A stretch of DNA of 64,000 nucleotides from the NCBI GenBank assembly GCA_022559845.1, contig CM040118.1:445034053-445098052 (forward strand), written 5' to 3'. Source of the DNA: Amorphophallus konjac (lineage: Eukaryota; Streptophyta; Magnoliopsida; Alismatales; Araceae). Numbering within the stretch: the first letter of the stretch is position 1; each line of letters begins with the position of its first letter. Under the pieces are notes generated by a model, which made no database searches, was not told where the DNA came from, and saw only the letters and a list, made by a program, of their open reading frames with translations. Positions 1-12,867 of this stretch are shown here, piece by piece. Position numbers and translations under genes: made by a program.

Positions 1-915
1 ACGTTGTAGAAGGATGGTCCCTGGAATTTCCAATCAACCGCTACTGGGCTGGCGGTCGACCGCCACTGAGACTCGTGTAGACTGGGAGCTGCTGGCTGGG
101 ACGGTCGACCGCCCCTGTGCTGGCGGCCGACCGCCAGCTGGGCAGAACCCAGGTTTTCCCGGGTCGGTCCGTTAACCTCTTTAGCTCCGTCGCTTGAGTC
201 CTTTAGCAGTCCGTTCTCATCTATGGCATCAACCTTGACTATCTTGAAGATTTCTGTTGATTATATCGCTCCTATAATCAAAATTTTGTTCCGGGGGCTC
301 CGCCCCCGGAAACTCCCGCAAGGGGCGCTGCCCCCTCGACCGCTACTGAGAAACGCTATAGATGGATGGTCCCTGGAATTTCCGGTCGACCGCTATTGGG
401 CTGGCGGTCGACCGCCACTGAGACTCGTGCGGACTGGGAGCTGCTGGCTGGGGCGGTCAACCGCCCCTATGCTGGCGATCGACTGCCAGCTGGGCAGACC
501 CCGAGTTTTCCCGGGTCGGTCCGTTAACCTCTTTAGCTCCGTCGCTTGAGTCCTTTAGCGGTTCGTTCTCATCTGTGGCATCAACCTTGACTGTCTTGAA
601 GATTTCTATTGATTATATCCCTCCTATAATCAAAGTTTTGTTTCGGGATCCCCGCGACCTGCCGTGCAGGTCGATCCGCGTGCGAGGGCGCAATCATTGA
701 GCTTTCACTTTTGCCATCTCCACTCCATTCCTTGGCATATCTGTCATGAAAGAACATCAAGTAGTTTAGTCATATAAGAGTGGTAAAACATCAATGACTT
801 ATAGTGTTTAGCCATTATCAAAACCAAGAATATCAAATAACTCAAATGACCACAGGATGATGTCGAATGACCCAAGTGACCACAAGATGACTCAATTGAC
901 CACAGGGGCACAACA
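1..915 (-). repeat. Cop1 3' LTR (partial, cut by window edge)
   Basis: Bases 2-915 align with 8371-9285 of the 5' LTR and end in the same ...CAACA at the inner edge. Differences are scattered through the alignment, so this insertion looks clearly older than Tek1. About 1.05 kb of this LTR lies left of the window. It includes the GC-rich palindromes of the GGCGGTCGACCGCC type and both copies of the internal tandem duplication. Confidence 0.9.
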
Positions 916-930
916 TTCTCCCCCTTTTTT
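916..930 (-). other. Cop1 polypurine tract
   Basis: On the minus strand AAAAAAGGGGGAGAA abuts the 3' LTR start (TGTTGTGCCCC). In this family it would prime plus-strand DNA synthesis. Confidence 0.9.
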
Positions 931-2810
931 ATGATGGCAACACTGTGAGTCATTATGTTGCAGTAATATCCAAGATGGTAAAGTTTATGACATATGCGAC
1001 ATGTGCAGCTCAAGATCCAAGATAGTGAAAGCATGTGAATGTGGATATGTATGCATGGATGATCAAAGCATGTGAATGCTATGCACAAACCCCTATCACA
1101 TATGCAGACTCAAAGCTCACAAGGTTCTCTCCCCCGTGGACTCTCTCCCGTCCACAATTCAGTCATCCCCCAATGACAACTTACAAAGCAAAGGATGACT
1201 CACAACAAAATATTCTCCCCCTTTGACAGCAGCAAAAAGGAGGGATAAGATAGAGAGGGGGACTAATGTCTGAGAGACCAGAGCTGAATGAGAGTGGAGA
1301 GCATGCCATTATATGCAAACCTGAAACATATCGCGAGCAACATATATGGTTCAAAGCTAATGAAATCCGAGATCATCAATAGAGTTCGAAAAGTAACTAC
1401 ATCCAAGATTTAATAGAAATGAACCAAAGGTGTATATCATGGTAGTGTTTAACATTCCCTTGTCTTATATATCCATATTCAATAACTACAAAGGGAATAA
1501 CACAAAAACTAGTATTGAGGCTAAATAATCATGACTAAAGCATGAAATTTTATGAGTTCAATAAATTTGATTTTCAATATCTTTTGAATTTGAAGGCACA
1601 TGACTCATATTTTATGAGCAATCAAGTCTAGTACATGCCTCCTAGCCGTAAGAATACACGTTGTTTAGACGCCAGTATCCCTAGATATTTGGCAAGACTG
1701 ACGGTTATGCTTCATAATGAACAGAGATAGCAAAGTCACGTCATGACATATCCAATCTCATTTCTGTGATGAGAAGATATATTTCTCAACAATTATGCCA
1801 GTGCTCTGCCTAGAGTCCAAATATAATTAAAACAGAGATAACATGGGCACATCATGACATATCATTCGTCACTTGATTTGATGACGTGACATTTTTCTCC
1901 GTGCAACAATATCATTACTCTGTCAAATGGATTTCCAAGAATTCTAGCTCATCAAGATGTTTAAGAACAATACTAAGCCTGAGTGTATCACCAAGATGGT
2001 CATGAATTTTGAATTTTCAGATATCAGGATAGTCATGCAAAGCACAATATGCAATCTCTAGTTAAGGTCTATTAAAACCACAGAACATAGATGATTTCAG
2101 AATAAATATTTTTAAACTTCAAAGAAATCATTAAATCTGAACCATTTTCATTGAATGGACAATCATCAGGGCATATAATAGAAAGCTCTTACGCCGTAGT
2201 TCTGTCGGTCTCATGATCTCATATTCAGACTATAAGCCATGAAGTTCAGATTACAAGAGAGTAAGAATAGCAACAGGACTCCCCCTAAGGATATGCAGTG
2301 AATGCACTCAAGGAGTTATGTTTGCAATTAAGTGGAATGACAAATGTCAAGGAGAGGTTGACTAGAACCATGCAGGGGTTGACCTGATCAAACATGAATT
2401 TGGCAGACATGAAATGCATGACCCAACACATGGTTGTACACTTATTAAATGCAACAGAATGAAGATGAAACATATGCATGAATGCTGCAAAGAGACAACT
2501 CCCCCTTACTATATGGCCTATATGCGACAGTGACGTATGGTACTTGGCGGAGGTGAAATCTCAGGCATATTGAGTACTTCTAGGCAAGCATAACCTGCCT
2601 TTCCATACATCAACCTTTAATATACCATAGCCATACAAGAAGGATGCTACTCAAACCATGCAATACATTATGAACATGAATTCAATTTTATTATGCATCA
2701 TGACTACATGCAATGCTACACCATATGCAAAATGACATATTTACATATAAACAATACATGGACACCAATCTGTAAAAACACATAACTAAATTGAACAAAA
2801 TCATCATTTC
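931..2810 (-). other. Cop1 non-coding region between pol and 3' LTR
   Basis: About 1.9 kb with only short unconvincing frames; no envelope-like protein is recognisable. It has at least four minus-strand polypurine tracts besides the one at the LTR: near 1129-1136, 1213-1222, 2279-2286 and 2500-2508 (GGGGGAG cores). Some sireviruses carry an envelope-like gene here; I see no surviving one. Confidence 0.6.
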
Positions 2811-5601
2811 AATTTTTATTGGCCTGAGGTTGGCAAAGACCAAGCTCCCTTCTGAGTGTTGAAAACCTGTCATTACACAAGAGCTTGGTGAAAATATCAG
2901 CAATTTAATTTAGAGTATCAACAAAATGCAGTTCAAAATTTTTCTTACCGACCTCATCTCTAATGAAGTGATGTCTAATCTCAATATGCTTAGTCCTAGA
3001 GTGCTAGACTTGATTTTTTGCAAGGTTGATAGCACTAGTGTTATCACACAGAATCGGGACACAACCAAGATCCACTAAGTAGTCTTGGAGTTGGTGTTTA
3101 ATTCACAACACTTGGGTGCCACAGCTCCCCGCAGTAACATATTCTGCCTCTGCAGTTGAGAGGGCAACCGAGTGTTATTTCATGGAGGCCCAAGAAACTA
3201 AACACCTGCCCAGAAACTGGTAGTAGACACTAGTACTTTTGCGATCCAGCTTGCATCCAGTATAGTCCGCATCAGAATAAGATATAAGAGATAAATCATA
3301 TGATGACGGATACCACAATCCTAAATCTTGAGTGCCGGCAAGATATCTAAGGATACATTTGACGACAGTCAAGTGGGATTCTCTAGGACTAGCTTGAAAT
3401 CTAGCACAAAGGCATACACTAAACTGGATATCTGGTCGGGATGCAGTCAAGTAAAGTAAAGAGCCGATCATACCTCTATAGATCTTAGCATCAACTAATT
3501 TACCATTTTCATCCGAATCCAGTGATGTTGTGGTGCTCATAGGAGTTGCAATGATTTGGCTGTTCGTCGTGTCAAATCTTTTCAGCAGCTCCTTAATATT
3601 TTTAGCTTGACTTATGAAGCAACCATCTTGTCCTTGGTTGACCTTCTCCTGGATCTTGATCCCTTGCATTACTTGATTCAGCTAGGTCACCATCTTCTCT
3701 TATTTCTTCTTGTGGAGGATCATTCTTTTCCTTCATGCTTAGGAATTCCCCATCTTCATCATTTTTCCTGCAAGAGTTATCATTGTTAGAATCATTATGA
3801 TATTCATCAAAGGAAACATGGGGTGATTCTTCCACAGTTTGACTCTTAACATTGTAAATTCTATAAGTCCTAAATCTATCAGAATATCCAAGAAATACAC
3901 CTTCATCACTCTTGGGCTCGAATTTATCTAAATCTCTTTTGTCATTATTGTGGATGAAACATTTTGACCCAAATACTTTCACATGTGTGAGAGAAGGCTT
4001 TTTACCTTTCAGCAACTCATAAGGAGTCTTTTTGGTGTGTGGCCTTATCATAGAGCGGTTGATAATGTAACATGACGAGTTTACCGCTTCAGCCCAAAAT
4101 TTCCTTGGGAGTTACCGTTCGGCAAGCATTGTTCTTGCCATCTCTATTAGTGTTCGATTCCTTCTTTCAACTACACCATTTTGCTCCGGGGTTCTTGGTG
4201 AAGAAAATTGGTGTGAAATGTCTTCAGCCCTGCAAAGATTATAGAAGTCAACATTTTCAAATTCACCACCATGATCAGATTGAATGTTGGAGATTTTGAA
4301 CTCACCGTCTTGCTTTATCTTCATATAGAGTGCCTGAAACTCATCAAAAGCATCATTTTTATGTGTGAGAAAGAAAACCCATGTGAACCTAGAGTAATCA
4401 TCTATCAAGATATATTCATATTTTCTACCACTTAAACTAGCAGTTCTGGTTTGACCAAATAAATCCATATGAATCAGCTCAAGTGGTTTAGATGACATGT
4501 TTGTAGATCTAGCCTTGAAGGATTTTCTTGTTTGTTTACCTAGGACACATGCATCACACAATTTATTTTCTTGTTTAAAAGAAAGTTCGGGTAACCCTTT
4601 CACCATTGAATGCTTTAACAGTTTATATAAGACATTGTAGCTAGCATGTCCCAGTCTACGATGCCATAACCATGCAAGCTCAGATTTTGGTACAGCAAGA
4701 CAAAGATTTAAATGAGCAGGATCATCTAAGTCAATCATGTAAATATTGTTGACCCTCTTTCTAAAAATTTTTATCTTGTCAGATTTTGGTTCAAGGATTC
4801 TACATTCATGAGAGTCAAACAATACCTTATGACCTTTATCACACAATTGACTTATACTGAGCAAGTTGTATTTCAAACCTTCAACTAGCAGCACGTTACA
4901 AATGGAGTTGGAGATATTCTTACCTACATTACATGTTCCAATGATTTTATCTTTGTTGTTCCCTCCAAATGTAACGTGTCCTCCTTCCTTTTCCTCCAAG
5001 AGACAAAATTTTATTTTGTCTCCAGTCATGTGTCTTGAACAGCCGCTATCAAGGTACCACCTGTTATGCATGGCTGCAAGACACTCATTCACAAGCAATT
5101 AAACAATTGTGTTTGGAACCCAACCAAATTTGGGTCTCATCAAACTCTTCAGATTTTTAAAACATGAAACCATTTCTTTTGGAATCCAAACTTTCCTAGC
5201 ATTCATGTTTTGTTTGCTTAGAGCAGGGATTGAGTTTTTCTTTTCAGCTTTGACATTCACTTTTTGTTTAAAAGCTCTTTGTTAGATTTTATGGAAGTTT
5301 GAGAAAGTTTGCTTCTTAAACCATTATGGCCACTGGTTGATTTTGGGTTGAAATGATTATTTTGCCACCTAGGAAATTTATGCACACAGAAATCACAATT
5401 CTCCCAAAGATAGGGTGGTGTTGGCCTATATGAATATGCAATCCAATTATGGTGATATCTGGAAGATTGAGCATGCAATGGCCAAGGAAGTGTTGACCTA
5501 TGCTGTGGGGAAGGTCGACCTTTCTTAGGCTTTTGGACATACTTTTTGGGAATTTCAGTGACTGCCTCTTCAATCTTTTCTTTCCCTTTCTCCTTTTATT
5601 T
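2811..5601 (-). pseudogene. Cop1 pol pseudogene with RT core deleted
   Basis: After a linker, the frame starting near 5098 encodes a retropepsin-like segment (YLDSGCSRHMTGD), a GAG-pre-integrase zinc region (H...H...CDAC) and an integrase core with visible catalytic acidic residues (HMDLFG, SDHGGEFEN, PEQNGVVERRNRTL). It runs into the integrase C-terminal region near 3750-4051 and breaks near 3650-3680. The next frame resumes at the end of RT (ISQAKNIKELLKRF) and continues into RNase H (SDADYTGCKLDRKSTS, then ALSTAEAEYV). The palm domain of RT is therefore missing. The last RNase H part (2811-3175) has at least three in-frame stops that single C-to-T or G-to-A changes could explain. No full-length pol can be read. 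Confidence 0.88.
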
Positions 5602-7297
5602 TTACTGGTTTTGTGTGGGAGTTGTGTTTGAGGTGGAAGCTTCAGAAGATGAAAAAAATGTGACAGTTTTTAGCCCAAATGGCCTTTTGTTTCTTGGATC
5701 AAAACCCAACCCATCTTTGTTGTGGTTCATTCTAGTTCCTAGCAACGCATCTAGGTTTTGTCTTCCATACACAAACTTTTCTAAAGATTGTTGTTTATCC
5801 TTCAACTCTTTTTGTAGGTTTTCAATATTTTGAAGAAGTTGAATGTTGACTTGTTTGACAGCTTCATACTTCTCATTACTCAATTTGCTGTCCTTTTCAT
5901 AACTTTGCATTTTTAGTTTCATGCTATCAATCTCATTTCTTAAGCCTTCATTTTCAGTTTCCAAGTCAGCCATTTCTTTTCTTCCTTCTTCTAAATCCTC
6001 AATCATTTTCTTAAGATCTTCAATTTCAGTTTCAAGTAGAGCATTCTTATCATTCATATCATGATCATGCACAAAGAAGTTAATTTTTTTTCAATGATTT
6101 ATTCTCTTTTTTGTACATGTCATATTTTTCCATGAGCTACATATATACTTCCTCCCAATCATCAAGTGTGTAATTTTCAAATGGAGAGTTTACCTCAGTT
6201 TCTTCATCACCTCTGGCCATGAGATAACGATCTTCTTTTTCCTTGTCTGAGGAGCTAGTTCCACCATCACTTTCTTCCTCGTCACTCCAGGTGGACACCA
6301 TGGCCTTGTTCTTCTTCTTGCCCTTCCATTTGTCAGCCTTTTTGGATATGTCAGGATAATCAATCTTGAAATGCCCTGGTTTATTGCAAGAATAACAAAT
6401 GATTTTGTCAGATTTCTTAAAGTTTTTAAAATTAGATTTGAAACCATTTCTTACCTTTGACCTTCCTCTCATGAGGCTCTTACCTTCTTTTCTCAGAAAT
6501 TTTCTGAACTTACGTGTGAGCATGGCTACCTCATCCTCATCTCGCTCACTTGCCGAATCCTCACCTTCATCAGAAGTGCATTGACCACTGGGTCCTGCTT
6601 TAAGAGCTAGGGGCTTTTTCTTAGGCACCTCAGCCTCTTTGTTCTTAAGGTTGATCTCATAGGTCATCAATGACCCAATGAGTTCATCTACCTTGGTACT
6701 TGCGAGATCTCTCGATTCTTCAACCACGGTAGCCTTTGTGTGCCATGCGGGAGTCAATGATCTGAGAATCTTTCTCACAATTTCCTATTCTGAGTATTTC
6801 TTTCCCAAATCAGTTAGACTATTAGTAAGCACAGTTAACCGAGCATACATATTCTGAATTGACTCATCAGGCTTCATGCGGAACATTTCATACTCAGAAA
6901 CTAAAATGTTGGCTTTTATTTCTCATACCTGAGAGGTTCCTTCATAAATTACCTCTAGCTTGTCCCACATCTGTTTTACCGTTGCGCAGGTAGCAACTCT
7001 TGAGAATTCTACTGGATGGAGTGAGCATTGCATGATGTGTTTAGCACTCCAGTTGACAGTGGATTGTCTTATTTGTTCTTTGGTCCACAAATCCTCATTA
7101 TCCGTAAGCTCATACGGACCTTTGCTGATCACTCGTCAAAGTTCGTAGTCTTGGGCGTGAATGAACACCTACATGCGATGTTTCCAATAAGGATAATTAG
7201 TTCCAGTAAAGTAAGGAGGTCTATTAACAGAATGTCCTTCAGGTAAGAAACCTTTGGACGCTAATCCACCATTTCCCTCAAGGTCGTTGGACCCCAT
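5602..7297 (-). pseudogene. Cop1 gag pseudogene
   Basis: The ATG at 7297, 12 bases past the PBS, opens a Gag frame with the motif NRPPYFTGTNYPYWK, a UBN2-type Gag domain (about 6900-7200), an acidic/basic linker and one zinc knuckle near 6355-6400. Known role: Gag forms the cytoplasmic particle that packages element RNA. The knuckle reads C-X2-C-X4-H-X4-Y: its last cysteine is replaced by tyrosine. In-frame stops lie near 7165, 7133, 6920 and 6780. After 6137 the reading moves to another frame that encodes a long coiled coil (5602-6072, heptad-rich, Glu/Lys-rich). Broken and not expected to be functional. Confidence 0.85.
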
Positions 7298-7308
7298 AAT
7301 GAGAGATT

Positions 7309-7322
7309 AGGCTCTGATACCA
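7309..7322 (-). other. Cop1 primer binding site (tRNA-iMet type)
   Basis: On the minus strand TGGTATCAGAGCC follows the LTR end after the two bases AT. This matches the usual plant Copia PBS complementary to the 3' end of initiator tRNA-Met. Confidence 0.9.
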
Positions 7323-8179
7323 ATTGTTGAGTGGTGGACAGCGGATCTAGAGGGGAGGGGTGAATAGATCTGCCCCTCTTTTCGTAATACAACCCTCTAT
7401 ATAGCTAGATAAAATAAATTGCAACGGAGTGTAACTAGCTAATCGAAGAACACTGTGATTCACTTGGCACGATGAGCAATCTAATATATCAATTCGAACC
7501 TAAGCATGCATCTAGAACGAGGCAATCACATAAACAAACCACAACACAAAGGATTTTAAGGTGGTTCGGATTGAATCCCTAGTCCTACGTCCACCCCTCA
7601 CCAAATCCGGTGAGGCTCCACTAGTGTCACGCACTGAACCGCAAATCGGAAAGACCTCCGATTGCCTTCCTACTAACCGCAGGTAGGGACGTCAACACCG
7701 CAGATCGGAGAGCTTCTGATTGCCTTCCTACTAACCACCGGTAGGGACAATCTTCAGTTTCGATTGTTTGAAAGAAATGGAAAGAGAACAAATATCAAGC
7801 TATTCAAACAAGATATGCAATATGCTAAAGAAGAAAAATCTTGTCTGAGATTGCTGGAGTTTGAATCGGATGCTTCAATGGTGTCTTCTTCCTTGAGAGA
7901 TGATCTTCCTTGAGTTGCTGAAGAAGACTATGGATGTAGCTTCGATCTTCCTTTTGATCTTCTTGAGTTGATGAAGAAGATGAAGGATGCAGCTTTATCT
8001 TCTCTTAGCTTGGGCTTGATCTCCTCTTTAAGAAGCTTGAATCACTTGAGGATGAAGAAGCTTCTTCCCGTAGTATTGTTCACAGCTACAGTACTCGAAC
8101 TCCTCTCCCTTGAACACACCCTTGTAGTCTCCCTTGAATCCCCTTGAAGCATTATGGTTTCTAACCCTCCTTGTGTTGG

Positions 8180-8186
8180 TTTTATA
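8180..8186 (-). promoter_or_regulatory. Cop1 TATA box
   Basis: CTATAAAA on the minus strand, inside the 5' LTR, about 1.1 kb after the LTR start. The GC-rich palindrome cluster lies directly upstream in transcription direction. Start-site position is inferred. Confidence 0.6.
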
Positions 8187-8334
8187 GACTTTGAATGGTC
8201 CTTAGACATCCTTCAGAACAGATCCACAATCCATGGGGGATTGGGTGACTTTGGGGGTTAAACAAATACAAGGAAAGGGGCTCTTCTCGAAGTGGAAAAC
8301 AAAGTCAACATTGAAGGCTCGGGGCTGGCGGTCG

Positions 8335-8870
8335 ATCTGCAGAAGCTGGTGGTCGACCGCTACTGAGAAACGTTGTAGAAGGATGGTCCCTGAAATTTTT
8401 GGTCGACCGCTACTGGGCTGGCGGTCGACCGCCACTGAGACTCGTGCAGACTGGGAGCTGCTGGCTAGGGCGGTCGGCCGCCCCTGTGCTGGCGGTCGAC
8501 TGCCAGTTGGGCAGAACCCGGATTTTCTCGGGTCGGTCCGTTAACCTCTTTAGCTCCGTTGCTTGAGTCCTTTAGCAGTCCGTTCTCATCTGTGGCATCA
8601 ACCTTGACTATCTTGAAGATTTCTGTTGATTATATCGCTCCTATAATCAAAATTTTGTTCCGGGGGCTCCGCCCCTAGAAACTCCCGCAAGGGGCACTGC
8701 CCCCTCGACCGCTACTGAGAAACGCTGTAGACGGATGGTCCCTGGAATTTTCGGTCGACCGCTACTGGGCTTGCGGTCGACCGCCACTGAGACTCGTGCA
8801 TACTGGGAGCTGCTGGCTGGGGCGGTTGACCGCCCCTGTGCTGGCGGTCGACCGCCAGCTGGGTAGACCC
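8335..8870. repeat. Cop1 palindrome array and 352-bp tandem duplication
   Basis: Short near-perfect palindromes built on GCGGTC/GACCGC recur here, for example GGCGGTCGACCGCC near 8420 and 8840, with variants such as GGCGGTCGACTGCC. They fall in two tandem copies of a 352-bp unit that begins GACCGCTACTGAG at 8355 and again at 8707. The same duplication is present in the 3' LTR (near 1-330 and 340-690), so it predates insertion. The array is CpG-rich and lies upstream of the LTR TATA box. Confidence 0.85.
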
Positions 8871-9285
8871 CGGGTTTTCTCGGGTCGGTCCGTTAACCTC
8901 TTTAGCTCCGTCGCTTGAGTCCTTTAGCAGTTCATTCTCATCTGTGGCATCAACCTTGACTGTCTTGAAGATTTCTATTGATTATATCGCTCCTATAATC
9001 AAATTTTTGTTCCGGGATCACCGCGACCTGACCGCGCAGGTCGATCCACGTGCGAGGGCGGAATCATTGAGCTTTCACTTTTGCCATCTCCACTCCATTC
9101 CTTGGCATATCTGTCATGAAAGAACATCAAGTAGTTTAGTCATATAAGAGTGGTAAAATATCAATGACTTATAGTGTTTAGTCATTATCAAAACCAAGAA
9201 TATCAAATAACTCAAATGACCACAAGATGATGTCGAATGACCCAAGTGACCACAAGATGACTCAATTGACCACAGGGGCTCAACA

Positions 9286-10330
9286 GATCTCATGTCGGGA
9301 TACCACCAATTAAGGATCAAAGATGAAGATATTCACAAAATGGTATTTCGAAGCAGGTATGGGCGTTACGAATTTACGGTTATACTTTTTGGACTAACAA
9401 AAGACCATGTAGCCTTTATGCAGTTAATGAACATCATATTCAGGCCTCATCTAGATCAATTTGTTGTGGTTTTCATTGATGATATATTGATATATTTAAA
9501 GTCCAAGGAAGATCACGAGGAGCATTTGAGAATTCCATTACAAATATTAAGGAAGAATCAACTTTATGCAAAGCTGAGTAAATGTGAATTCTGGCTTGAG
9601 GAGGTATCTTTCTAGGGCACGTGATTTCGAAGAATGGAATTTTAGTTGATCCATCAAAAGTCGAGGCTGTACAGAATTGGGAATGACCTACCAATGCTAC
9701 CAAGATCCGTAGCTTCTTGGGACTAGCTGGTTATTACCGGTAATTTATAAAGGACTTCTCCAAGATTGTTGTCCCTCTTACTAGACTGACCCGCAAGAAG
9801 ATTCCTTATAAGTGGAATGAAGATTGTGAGAGAAGTTTTCAAGCCTTGAAGGATCATTTGACGACTACCCCAGTTTTAGCATTACCAGTAGAAGGAGAGA
9901 AATTCGAGATATATACCGATGCATCTGGCATTGACCTCGGGTGTGTGTTAATGCAACAAGGGAGAGTCATTGCTTACTCTTCCTGACAATTAAAGAAGCA
10001 TGAGGAGAACTACCCGGTTCACGACCTAGAGTTGGCCGTGGTAGTGTTTGCCTTGAAGATCTAGCGGCACTATCTCTACGGAGAGTAATTCACCGTGTAC
10101 CTCCATCACAAGAGGCTCAAATATTTATTCTCACAAAATGAATTAAATATGAGACAAAGGCGTTGGCTGGAATACTTCAAGGACTTCGACTTCACTATAC
10201 AATATCATCCTGGAAAGGATAATCCTGCAGCAGATGCCCTTAGTCGAAAGCCGAGAGCATTATTGGCCAACTGTATGATACAAGAATGGAAGATGTTAGA
10301 GTAATTCTCCAAACTTGATATAAGCATGGA
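9286..10330 (+). pseudogene. Ty3/Gypsy RT-RNase H fragment (host of Cop1 insertion)
   Basis: The reading starts abruptly in the RT palm ([15 protein letters not shown]), passes the active-site box FIDDILIY and reaches RNase H ([17 protein letters not shown]) up to [17 protein letters not shown]. It resembles the RT of Tek1 closely, so it comes from a related chromovirus. At least six in-frame stops are present (for example near 9614, 9685, 9739, 9985, 10062 and 10086), so it is dead. Its left side was cut by the Cop1 insertion at 9285/9286 and its right side by the ChrB LTR at 10331. Confidence 0.9.
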
Positions 10331-12867
10331 TGTCACATCCCGAGCTTTTAATACAGCGGAAAGAATATCAGAACGTGAACAGACGACACGGTAAGTCTCT
10401 CGCAAGCAAGAAATCAGAGCGCAATATAATCACACAAAAGTAATTGCACAAGTAATATTTTCCAAACTCTCACTTTATTTCATACTAATAACCACAAGTA
10501 CATTAAATTCATAACTTAACCATCCTTACATCATAGACTCAAGAAAATGGAAAATTACAATAGGACTCAACTAGACACTTGACGACTAGGTCTTCTCTCC
10601 ATCCATTTGATTTTCAATCACTCTCAGACCCGCTACTTGTATATTTCGAATCCGATCCATCCGTACTTCCTGGAAAATTGAGAAAGTAGGTATGAGCATA
10701 CTAGCCCAGTAGTTATCTTCGCATAAACATGAAGGCAATATTTAAATGATTAATGTCTTAGCTCTAAGATCTTAAGGTAAAAATAAGAATGCGATAATCA
10801 AGCGATATAAACCCAGATAACCAAGAATATAGAATCATGAAATAACTGAGCAACTAGACATGAACAAGCAAGATTAATCATGTAGAAACAAAGTTAGCCT
10901 TTTCATGAACAAGAATGTACGAGCAAGAATCTAGAAAGTACTTTACGCAACCTTGTAAAGGCTATGTACTAGAAAGTCATTAACAAGCATGTAATTTTCA
11001 TTACGAGCCTCGTGAATTTCACTCATTTATAAGAGAAAGTACTCCCAGTGCAATGTGATGCCAGTATCATCGTACCCCATGATTTATAGCACGTTTCCGA
11101 CCATCGACCGTGGGGGCTAGCATGGAGCCCTTGGACACAATCCGTGCCCAGTCTTGCATCTTCAAGTTATAAATCCAGCTACTTTCACGAGATATAATAA
11201 TAATTTTGGTCAATAATTCAATTCCAAATAATAAGTTTCATGATCAAGTAACCAGGGTATAGAACATACCAAACTTGATATGAGATATCAAAGAATAATT
11301 AAAAGAATATTATACTCCGGCGGCATTCCGGCAGCATAACAGTATTTTCATCAAGTTTCATATCTTAACATTAATTTGTTAAACATATGTTGAGACTACA
11401 GATAATCCTAAGACCATCTAGGAACTCAAGAAAACCAACCCTAAGGGTCAAACCTCAGGTTAGACAAATTCATGAACTAAGCGGTCGTTTCCTAGACCGT
11501 TTCATGCAGAAAGCGATCTGAGTCTAGACCGTTTTATAATCAGAGTCGACGCATGAAAAAAGAAGTGTCGACGCAGGAAAACTTTCTGGAGTTTAGCGGT
11601 CTAGTAAATGGCCACTTGGTAACCTTTAGCAGTCGTCCATAGGGCCGCTAAGGTCCAGAACACAACAAACACTGGAAAAGTGCTTTCTAGACAATTGGTT
11701 TTGATGGTACAACCAATTCGGCGTCCTAGTGGGAATCTCAGGCTCGCGGAGTCTTACAGAGGCCTTGAAACATAATCCCCTTGTCCGACAAAAGGAATAT
11801 CCGACGGAGAGGTTCATAAGTCCAAGAGAGTGTGTCTATAAGTGCAAAGTGTATCTAATGGTCGCATACCGGAGTATACACCATGTACTTATGAAAATGA
11901 CTCATAGATAAGAAAAGATCGTGATAAAACAGCGATCAAAACTAGTCAAGTTCATGAGAAGTATATTCAATAATACAAGAGTATAAGTTTTGGCATGAAA
12001 TTAACATAACTTAAAATAATTTTCATGCATATGTAAAACCTGCAATCTACTAGAATAAACCACCAATACACCCAAATTTACGAATGTAGCACTTAAAACA
12101 GGAATAAAACCTAATTATCTAGGCTTATCATAAGATAAATAAGGCTACTCTACATTATGTTTCGGGTTAACATAATTACAGAACTCAGAAAACCAAACGG
12201 TCTCGTGATGACCGTTTTATAGTGCTTAGCGGTCTATCGTAGGACCGCCTGACAGGGCTTAGCGGTCTTAGGAAGACCGTTTCTTCCTGTCTATAACAAA
12301 ACTTTAGTAACACCGAAGTGTATGCTAACATAAGGCAATGCTTAGATAACAATCATGCTAACTAGATAGGTAGGACATGATAATCTATAACAAAAGCATA
12401 GAGATGTACATGTTGCATGAATTAATCCAAGAAAATTTACTTTTCTTATTAAGGGCAAGGTTCATGCATGCTATGCTAACCCTATATGCGCAGTCCAAGT
12501 AAAACATCAAATTTGTCATGCACAATCAGTGAAAATAGGAAATAATAGAGGGCTATTGTTCATAACACGTTAATTCAGCCTTTTCATGAGATAACCTACC
12601 TCTGGTAGTGCTCCTAGACTTCGAATTTCTGACTGGAAGTTGACCCTAGTTCCTGCACGTCCTTTGCTAAGCCAGTAACTTCCCGTCCCTCTATTTCGTG
12701 ATTCTCTCGACCTAAAGCCACAAAATTTTGAGCATAAGAAGAGGGTACTAAAAGGAACAAATAGTTCTAAAGAACTTCTATCTAATTACCTCGTTTAGGG
12801 CTTCTAGTTTGCTGATCATTCTGGCTCGGTCGCACAAGTTCCTGGGTTGCTTGTACTGAACTAGCGT
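10331..12867 (-). repeat. ChrB 3' LTR, distal part
   Basis: Revealed by its end sequence, which is related (reverse complement) to the end of the Solo-B LTR at 35958: both end in a CTCGGGA-TGACA type terminus preceded by similar sequence. With the other segment it gives about 3.27 kb, close to the 3295 bp of Solo-B. It includes AGCGGTC/GACCGCT hairpins near 11480-11640 and 12200-12285, and the conserved leader module near 11690-11815. Confidence 0.88.
11690..11815 (-). other. Conserved leader module, copy 1 (ChrB LTR)
   Basis: On the minus strand: GGCCTCTGTAAGACTCCGCG, then GATTCCCACTAGGACGCCGA, then TTGGTTGTACCAT. Closest to the Solo-B copy. Confidence 0.75.

Larger units (their letters stand above)
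1..9285 (-). mobile_element. Cop1: Sirevirus-like Ty1/Copia retrotransposon, left end outside window
   Basis: Copia element on the minus strand. From high to low coordinate it reads 5' LTR (7325-9285), PBS, gag, protease, integrase, remnant RT, RNase H, a long non-coding stretch, PPT, then the inner 915 bp of the 3' LTR. Integrase before RT/RNase H is the Copia order. LTRs near 2 kb, about 1.9 kb between pol and the 3' LTR, and several PPT-like tracts point to the Sirevirus lineage (inference). It sits in the RT of a plus-strand Ty3 fragment, so the bases after 9285 (GATCT) should be the TSD; the partner lies outside the window. It is non-autonomous: RT core deleted, several frameshifts and stops. 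Confidence 0.9.
7325..9285 (-). repeat. Cop1 5' LTR (1961 bp)
   Basis: On the minus strand the LTR starts TGTTGAGCCCC at 9285 and ends CCACTCAACA at 7325, giving TG...CA ends, with the PBS two bases beyond. It holds a minus-strand TATA box (8180-8186). Upstream of that (8335-8870) are many perfect short palindromes. A tandem duplication with a 352-bp period starts at 8355. A shorter direct repeat of about 55 bp (about 7636-7748, with the motif GATTGCCTTCCTACTAACC twice) lies in the transcribed part. Confidence 0.93.

Noticed and set aside
223..549. 108-codon frame and its partner at 8944 as a small conserved gene
   Set aside because: Both lie in the duplicated LTR of Cop1 on the strand opposite to the element and follow repeat structure, not codon structure.
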